NCBI RefSeq assembly: GCF_016808335.1
Contig: NC_053146.1
Coordinates: 12,864,015-12,928,014 of the forward strand
Length of the DNA: 64,000 nt
Origin: Panicum virgatum
Taxonomy: Eukaryota; Streptophyta; Magnoliopsida; Poales; Poaceae
Direction of reading: 5' to 3'
In this document: in pieces, positions 57,431 through 64,000 of the stretch
Layout of the letters: the number at the start of each line of letters is the position of its first letter
Numbering within the stretch: position 1 is the first letter of the stretch
The notes under the pieces: model-generated
The model's database searches: none
Told to the model about the DNA's origin: nothing
Seen by the model: only the letters and a program-made list of their open reading frames with translations
Made by a program: the position numbers and the translations under genes

Positions 57431-60059
57431 CTGCAATCACTTATCACTCTCTCAAGGTACCCATAAAAATAGTTTATTCTCAAAGTACGCACACACATGC
57501 ACATATAATATAATTTAGTTGCAAAATCACAAAAAGATATACCTACATAATCTAGATTTGCATTAAGGTTTATCTAGTGCGCCTACTCTGTGAAGAGTTT
57601 TGCAATCTATAATCAAACTTATCAAACTAACCCAATGAGTACTACGAAAATAATGGCACTAAGGTAGACTAGGAAGTAAATAAATGTGGAAAATAAAGGC
57701 GGTAATTTTAAATAGATGAGGAAGAGGCTCAGGTCAAAAATTTATTTGTGATATCAATGATAACAAAGATCATCACCCCCTAGTTCACATTTGTTCAATG
57801 TTCACTAAGGATGGTTCAGTTCATGACGCTCGTCACTCTTAATTCCACACTAAGACGGATCGGATAGTTCATGAACTTGCAAGAAGCAAACCGTAAATTT
57901 ATTTATTAGCCGCCACACCATATATTACATGGTTCGATGACTCCTTGATCCATCTCTTGGAAAAGCCACACACATAGCAAATGACTCTCTCTTGGACTGG
58001 CTAAGCTGCAACTAATCACTCACTAATAATCTTATGCTAATTGCCTTGGAATGATTATGCTATTTGACACTTTGGTGCGTTAGCATGCAGTCTTCCAAGT
58101 TAGCGTGAACTTATTCTCTTGACTCCAGCAGCTTCAAATGCATGAGTAGGGCTGCATTTAATTATTTATTTATAGGATTAACCACTAAAACTACTAGCCT
58201 TGCTCAGCGGGCTCAATTTTCTGTGAAAACATGGTCTTAACCCATGGTACTATGTATAGCTTCACACTCACTGAAACATCCAGCGTGTAACAAGTAACAA
58301 CTAACACATGCTAGCTTTTTGGCGTGACGGTTCGCGTTTTTGGTGTGAGGATGAGCTGGGTGAGGCGGCGATCGTCTGGTGCTCGTGCTCATTCACCATC
58401 TAGCGAGCAACAGGTGCAGTAATCTGCACTCCCACCTCTTACTGTGTACTCGCAATGATGTTCTCATTTAATTGCCTTCCACCCTTCCTCATCGCTAGCT
58501 TCCTGTGTTACTCAAATCATACAATATGGTTTGTGTTCTAAATTGATTACCTTCTACCTCCCTCATTAGATTGTGTTGGAATGATTAAACGAAACATCAA
58601 GTTGCTTCAAGAAGCAAAACGAGATCTGCATATTTGAGATGGATCGTAACCCATAGTTGCTACATTTTCTCAGTGAGATCAGATCGATTTCAAAGTGATG
58701 AGCAATCTAGTGATATGTACAAAGAGTTCAACTATTTCCATTTATTTTGCAGGGGGAACTCACTGATGAACTTAATGCTGAATTCTAGTAATTGCGCTTG
58801 GTTTTGCAGAATAGTTTTTGGTTTTGATATTCAAGTTGATCATCAAGTGTAAAGTTCAGTATGTCATATCATTTGATAAGTCAGAGAGCAAGCAAACATT
58901 TGTGCAGACTGTGAATTTTTAAAAAAGTCTGCAATACATTCTTTGCATTCCAATAATATTCTAGCACAATTCAGAATTTGCAATATGTGCAATTTGCAGA
59001 GTTTGGTGCAGCCTGTGAATTTGCAATATATGTACAATTTGCAGAGTTTTGCAGCTTCTTGTACAATCACTACCTGTCCAATTTGCAAGCACTGATTCAC
59101 CATGCAAGTAAAATTTACAGAACGAGGAGCCCAGCTGCAAAAATATACTCGCTTATTTTTATATTATTTTTTTTGATTTGACAAAAATATGTACTTCAAT
59201 TTTTTTGCAAATTTATCATCCTGCCGCCTGTTCATCTGGCGGAAGGGAGTTACCGCCGGATGAACTGGCTGTAAGTGAGCTGGCCCACGGCCCATTCAAG
59301 ATACCGCAGGATCATACGGCGGTAAGACCTTCCGCCGGATGAACTGGCGGTAGGTGTTACCGCCGTGCTACAGCCGGCTATAGCCGCGCTGTAGCCGCTA
59401 CATTAGGTGTCGCCGTTTGAACCGGCGATAGGCAGCTTCACACTTCATAACGTTATTACTAGTGGTTCGGACGTCCGAAAATATTGAAAGATGGTTTCGA
59501 TGTCCGAACATCTTAACAGGTGGACAGTCCGCGTTTGGGCAGAGGGCAGTCCGCCAGGTAATGTTCGAAATGCCACAGAACGGCGGACGGTCCGTACTAC
59601 TTAGAGGATGGTCCGCCCCATAACACTGATTGGTTCGAGTGATGCTTTCCTAAAGTGACCGATTCAATTGAATCGGTGAGTTTGGAGTGAGCTGAAAGTT
59701 TGAATTGCAGACTGTCGGATCCTATGGGGCGGACAGTCCGCCGGTGTAACCAAATATTGTCCAGAAACTTTATTTGTTGTGGTGACTGATTGTGCATGTA
59801 GTTGACCGAATTTATTGCATTTTCCAGAGTACTAGTATGATATTTTCCCAATGCCGGATGATGCACGATTTTATTACAAACGAGAACAACCTCCATAACA
59901 CAACGAGTACACAAATAAAGCACACAAGAAATGCAATACATAGGAAGCCAGAAGAGGCTTACGAAACAAACACGCAACATGTTGGTCGGGAAGGAACATA
60001 ACTTATTCAGACAGCAGGATTGATTCGAATGAAACGGACCAGTACAACATCCATCATTC
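57431..60059. other. Intergenic region with short repeats
   Basis: 57431-58900 is AT-rich noncoding DNA. At 58973-59055 a 47-bp direct repeat ('gaatttgcaatatgtgcaat' then 'ttgcagagttt') occurs twice. 59215-59440 holds palindromic 'ccgccggatgaactggcgg' motifs (listed separately). 59470-59760 has 'ggacggtccg' / 'ggacagtccgcc' motifs like those near 22100, suggesting LTR debris. No gene recognised. Confidence 0.5.
59215..59440. repeat. Cluster of palindromic CCGCCRGWTGAACYGGCGG-like motifs
   Basis: Variants of 'ccgcc(g/a)gatgaactggcgg' recur at about 59222, 59252, 59305, 59328 and 59410, each near-palindromic and spaced 20-80 bp apart. They lie in an otherwise noncoding stretch. They resemble motif arrays in some grass retroelement LTRs, but I cannot assign a family. 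Confidence 0.55.
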
Positions 60060-60559
60060 ACGGCCAGTACTGTTTCCACGTCCTGCTCGTTCTGCTTTCT
60101 CGCGCTCGCACTTGCGTACATCATCATCCACCTTCTTCAACCACGCCATTTATTGCTGATCACGATGACTGATGGAGGTGTCAATCCACTCATGGAAATG
60201 ACAAAAATGAGTATTCGTCTCATCAACGGCGCGCTTTCATAAACAAGAAACGAAACAAATTTATTAGAAAAAAAACAAAAAAAACTAGACAAACATATTC
60301 AAAAAAATATCTATACACGTGATATTGCACCTGTTTTTTGGACTTCCTCAATATTGTTACAAGACCAATACCTTTGGCCAAATGTCTCGTACTCACGAGA
60401 TATGTTGGGAACACAACGCATCTGACAATAACAATAGGGTGGCTCTACACCTTTCGGCCATACCTTGCAATCTGTAACACATCTAGTTGGATCGTTAGGA
60501 GGGCCTCCTAAATGCGCCTCGAATTCCCGACGCAAAGCTGCTCTAGATAATGAGCTCAT
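60060..60559 (-). pseudogene. GRF-type zinc-finger transposon-associated protein (decayed)
   Basis: The first exon from the ATG at 60559 encodes 'REFEAHLGGPPNDPTRC', then 'YCYCQMRCVPNISREYETFG' and 'QRYWSCNN', the Cys-rich GRF zinc finger common in small grass transposon proteins. After an intron-like gap, 'DETNTHFCHFHEWID' (about 60225) matches the usual continuation, but the splice phases do not agree and a TAA follows shortly after. A relic rather than a working gene. No intact transposase lies nearby. Confidence 0.65.
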
Positions 60560-61630
60560 AACAGTTTGTTTGGACTAAATAAAAATATGTTCAAGGTAAA
60601 TTGCCTATACTCTCGATAACCACATCCTCGCCTTTTATACACGCAGGACTGCCTACATCGTCCTTTCAAACAGCGATGGAGTCACGAGATTACAAGACCA
60701 AAGAAAACATCAGGATATAATCAGATCGAAACCGTATTGTATATAGCGACTTTTAATGTAGTGGCGGTCAGTAGTTAAGTCACCTCGTCCTGAACATTAC
60801 TCTGTTGAAGCACGCCTCGGGTGAGTATTACAAGCTTAGCTGCGCAGGGCAAGGAGCTCCGGGTGGTGCTGCGGGCCGATTGGCCACTTGACCTGCTGCT
60901 TTGTGCGGCCTGTGAGATGAGTTCAGTAGAGGATCTGATTCCTGGTGAAATAGACATGTATATTTTTGAGAGGGGGTTATCTATTTTCATGTTAGTTTTG
61001 TGAGATGAGTGCAGTAGAGGATCTGATTCCTTGAACTTTTTTTTCTAGCCGTTGATATATAAAAAGTATTTATAAAAATTAAATTAAATTAGTATTCGGT
61101 TCCATTTTTTGATATTTGATCCCACATTTTGGAAGTACCAAGTACTTTATGTACTTCCTACTTTCACCATCTTTAGATTTTATCAAATGGATGGTTTCTA
61201 TTTTTTTCAATCATTGTAAAATTTATCTAGTTTTGAAGAACCGTCATGATAGCAAAACTATTTCGTGATGGTTTTGCAACACGTTCACAAAAACACCACA
61301 TAAATTTCATGACGGTTTTTGAATAATTTTTATGAAAAAAAGAAATGTGGCACTATTTGTCTAAAAAAAAGGAGAAAATGTGCCACCATCTCTCAATCAT
61401 TGTTTTCTTACAGTGTGTCCATGATGAGCACGGGTTATTAGTTGTCGTTTATGGTTGCCATTGGTTCTTGGATTTGGCTCTGAATCGTCAAATCAATTCT
61501 AGGAATGAGGTGGTGAGCCAAATGGAGTGGAATGGAATCACTAATTCCGGTTTGGCTCTGAATCACTAATCACCCAGCCGTCTCGCACGGTCCACACGCT
61601 CCCAAGCCGACGGCTCCCCTCCGAGAATCC
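60560..61630. other. Intergenic region upstream of GNAT
   Basis: 60830-60960 holds a short frame ('LRVVLRADWPLDLLLCAACE') that could be captured coding DNA, family unknown. A 30-bp phrase 'gcagtagaggatctgattcc' (or with t for g) occurs twice, at about 60920 and 61010. 61190-61320 has 'aaccgtcatga' / 'catgacggttttt' repeats, ending in 'gttttcttacagtg' at 61418, which looks like the right tip of a CACTA-like element. No left tip was found. The GNAT promoter probably lies in the last few hundred bases. Confidence 0.45.
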
Positions 61631-63289
61631 ATGGCCGCCCTCCGCGCGTCCCCGCTCTTCCTCCCCCAGCCTCTCTCGCCGTCGGCGTCCTCCCGGTCCC
61701 GTCGTTGCGCCGCCTGCCGCTGTGTAGCCGCCACCGCGGCCAGGCCGGGCCCCGCTTCCTACAGGACCGGCGTCCATGGAGGCAGCGGCGGCGGCAAGAA
61801 GAGGCTTCTTGCGAGCCGGAGGAGGCCGGGATGTTGCCTGCCCGCGACGGAGGAAGGCGTTGCTGCGGCGGCCGCTGCTAGCGAGGAGGAGGAGGAGGAC
61901 GGGTACCTGGCGCGGGAGGCCGGGTGGGGCGTGCGGCGGATGGGGCGGGTCGGGGAGGAGATGCGGCGGGTGGCGCAGGTCCAGGCCGAGGCCTTCCACG
62001 TCCCCGTCGCGCTCTTCAACGACTTCTTCTTCGACTTCTTCAAAGTACACGCTCGCATCTGAGCTCCCTCCCTGCTCACTGGTTGGATCTGCTCATGTTC
62101 TGAATCTCTGGTGGTGGTAACGGTGTTGTTCGTTGCTTGGTGTTGGGTCAAGATTAGGCTGAGGTGCTGTCAGCGCTCATCTACAGAGTGAGGAACTCGC
62201 CGCCGGACAGGTGACTGACTCATGCCTATGCTTTCTGTGCTTCGAATCAGTGGTTGCAATGTTGAAATATAGTTGCTCTGTTTTCCTTTGCCTGTGCGGT
62301 CTGAACAGGCAGGGCCTAACTTCGATCTTTTTGGCTTGGATTAGATTACCATTAGTACATCAAACTGAATCCAGTAGTGTTATGTTTTCCAAAGACTAAA
62401 TTACAGTCATTTAAAGCTTGCAGTGTGGCTTGCAAGCAGTATTCCTAGTTGTATTCAGTTGCAACAGGGACCGTCAAAGCGCTATAGAAGTTCACCTAGG
62501 TGCTTAGAATTGAAACACTTCATTGCTAAATTTAGTGTCCAGAACAGAACATCCTGAGTTACAGGCAAGTTATTTCGTTTCGTTCCTAGATGCTGCTGCT
62601 AAAATTACAATTAACATGTGTTCATACTAAACATGCAGACTTTCTTGAATCCACATCATGGGAGTAGTCAATATGATCAATGCCTCAACCTCATTTTTTT
62701 TCTGTATGTCATTTTGGGTGATAACCAAACCCTGTTCTTCCATAGATATGCTTGTTTGGTGGCTGAAGAAGCTGAGCCAGCCTCCCAGCTGTCACAGGCA
62801 CCATATGAGAGGATTATCGGTGTTGTGGATTGCACCGTGCAGGATGAAGATGGCATCCTTAAGCACCTCCAAGGAGCTGATGAGTACCTCTACGTGTCAG
62901 GAATCGCAGTGCTACCGTCATTCAGGTACGCTATAACATTCACACCTCTTAGCCTCCACAGCTCTACTTGCCCATTGGTGCCAAGAGTCCAAGACCATAA
63001 CATTCAGGAATCAGTTCTCTTCATGTGCATATACTTTCTTCATGCCTGCAGGAGGAGGAAGGTAGGGACAGCACTGCTGAAGGCCTGTGAGGCACTAGGG
63101 CTCCAATGGAGGCATAGATTCATGGTTCTGAGGGCATATGAGGATGACGATGGCACGCGAGGCCTCTACGCCAAAGAAGGGTACAGGGTTGTGTCAAGGG
63201 ATCCTGACTGGGTCACCTGGGTTGGGAGGAGAAGGCGTGTTCTGATGATAAAAGAGTTGCCAGTTCACGATGACATGATACAGCAGTAA
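61631..63289 (+). CDS. GNAT-family N-acetyltransferase, probably plastid-targeted
   Basis: Four exons (61631-62044, 62158-62210, 62746-62925, 63052-63289) with gt...ag introns and consistent phases give 294 residues. The first 60 or so are rich in Ser, Arg and Ala with few acidic residues, as in chloroplast transit peptides. An acidic run follows (about 84-90). The GNAT fold is marked by 'YVSGIAVLPSFRRRKVGTAL' (about 205-224), which includes the acetyl-CoA loop RRKVGTA (217-223), and by 'LYAKEGYRVV' (254-263). Family members transfer acetyl from acetyl-CoA to protein N-termini or lysines, and plant plastid GNATs do both. The substrate cannot be told from sequence. The ATG at 61631 is the first in a good context and opens the transit-like region. 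Confidence 0.9.
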
Positions 63290-63490
63290 TGAAAGAATTG
63301 GGATGCATTGCTTCTTGTGTGTACGAGTAGCACCATGTACATGTCTTTTTGGACTTTTGGAGTATACAAGAGAGCTGCCCATCCTTCTTTCCATCAGCAG
63401 AAGAACAAAGTATGATACAAACAAACACAGAATGGGAACTAAAGTTACAAACCCCATTTCAAGACTGCAACTGGCAAAACTGAATCTCCC
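63290..63490 (+). other. GNAT 3' UTR and flank
   Basis: Noncoding sequence after the TAA, with no clear polyadenylation hexamer. It ends at the start of a TIR-like element. Confidence 0.5.
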
Positions 63491-64000
63491 GGGCATCTCC
63501 AAGAGTTCCCCATCTCATTTTTTTTTTTGAAACATGAAGTAAAAACATCTCCAACAGTTCCCCAGATGTATTCCTCATCTGCTAACAATTCCCAAACCTC
63601 CCCCCTCCGCGTGCATATATGCGCGTCGCTGCTTCTTCCCCATCCTGGTTTTACCGCGATTTTTTGCCATGCCTTCTTCCTTGGGCTTGCGCAGAGGGGA
63701 GGAAGGAGGAAGGGAGGCTGCCCGTGGAGGAAGAGGCTCGGTGGAGGGAGCCCGGCCGCAGCCGCCGGCGGCGCGACCCCAAGGGCGGGGGAGGCGAGGC
63801 GGAGGGGGCACAGTGGAGGGAACCCGGTCGCCGCCGGCGAGGCGCGACGGAGGGCGGAGGGGGTTCGGTGGAGGAAACCCGGCCGCTGCCGACGAAGCGC
63901 GACGGAGGGCCGAGGGGGCGGCGCCCCTCGTCACAGCGGCCGCGTCCCGCCCGAACGCGCCGCCGCCCACCAGCACCGACGGGGCCGGCGGCGCCACCGC
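63491..64000. mobile_element. Start of a TIR element with GC-rich cargo (runs off window)
   Basis: 'gggcatctccaagagttccc' at about 63491 matches the termini of the elements at 11754 and 18971, and a second 'aacatctccaacagttcccc' follows at 63544. From 63650 to the window end the DNA is strongly GC-rich with 'ggcggagggggttcggtgga'-type repeats, as in captured gene cargo. The other end lies outside the window, so element type and cargo identity remain unknown. A plain GC-rich host gene start is an alternative. Confidence 0.4.

Overview
This window is nuclear DNA from a grass (Poaceae), probably a panicoid. The evidence is GT/AG-spliced genes, high-GC first exons, an Au-type SINE, Stowaway and Tourist MITEs, CACTA elements with the 'TTTGCCGAGTGT' subterminal motif, and dense nested LTR retrotransposons. 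There are no bacterial operons, CRISPR arrays or phage modules. Three host genes can be modelled completely: a shugoshin (SGO1-like, + strand, 13 exons, 7497-10742), an F-box/FBD-type protein (- strand, 3 exons, 35838-37535), and a plastid-type GNAT acetyltransferase (+ strand, 4 exons, 61631-63289). A fourth intact-looking gene (Myb/SANT-like, 1992-2964) sits inside a transposon with about 280-bp terminal inverted repeats.

Layout. 0.3-4.1 kb: LTR-like repeat, copy 1 (+), split by the long-TIR element carrying the Myb/SANT-like gene. 4.4-7.0 kb: an Au SINE, a MITE, and a Pack-MULE with a perfect 9-bp target duplication, itself inserted in a Stowaway MITE. 7.5-11.7 kb: SGO1 and its 3' flank. 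11.7-13.9 kb: captured gene fragments and a run of MITEs (Tourist, Stowaway, hAT-type). 14.5-20.8 kb: copy 2 of the LTR-like repeat in the opposite orientation, split by a 3.6-kb CACTA and a Pack-type element. 21-23.3 kb: LTR-like debris and a hAT transposase relic. 23.5-29.8 kb: a gypsy-type, apparently non-autonomous LTR element with one damaged LTR. 29.8-35.8 kb: AT-rich intergenic DNA with a plastid-derived trnI fragment. 35.8-37.5 kb: the F-box gene. 37.8-42.9 kb: an LTR insertion 252 bp upstream of the F-box start codon, which contains a second solo LTR, which contains a piece of a CACTA gene. 43-57.4 kb: a retroelement-like body split by a CACTA, which is split by a second CACTA with decayed TNP2 and Ulp1-like genes. 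57.4-61.6 kb: intergenic, with a GRF zinc-finger transposon relic. 61.6-63.3 kb: the GNAT gene, then the start of another TIR element running off the window.

The genes do not form a pathway. SGO1 protects centromeric cohesin, the F-box protein is a likely SCF substrate adaptor, and the GNAT protein is a likely chloroplast acetyltransferase. The most informative content is the insertion history: at least seven insertions are supported by target-site duplications read directly from the sequence, with nesting up to three deep. I found no sign of a wholly new biological system. The nearest candidates are the long-TIR element with its own gene and a promoter-like box in the TIR, and the solo LTR that carries a CACTA exon.
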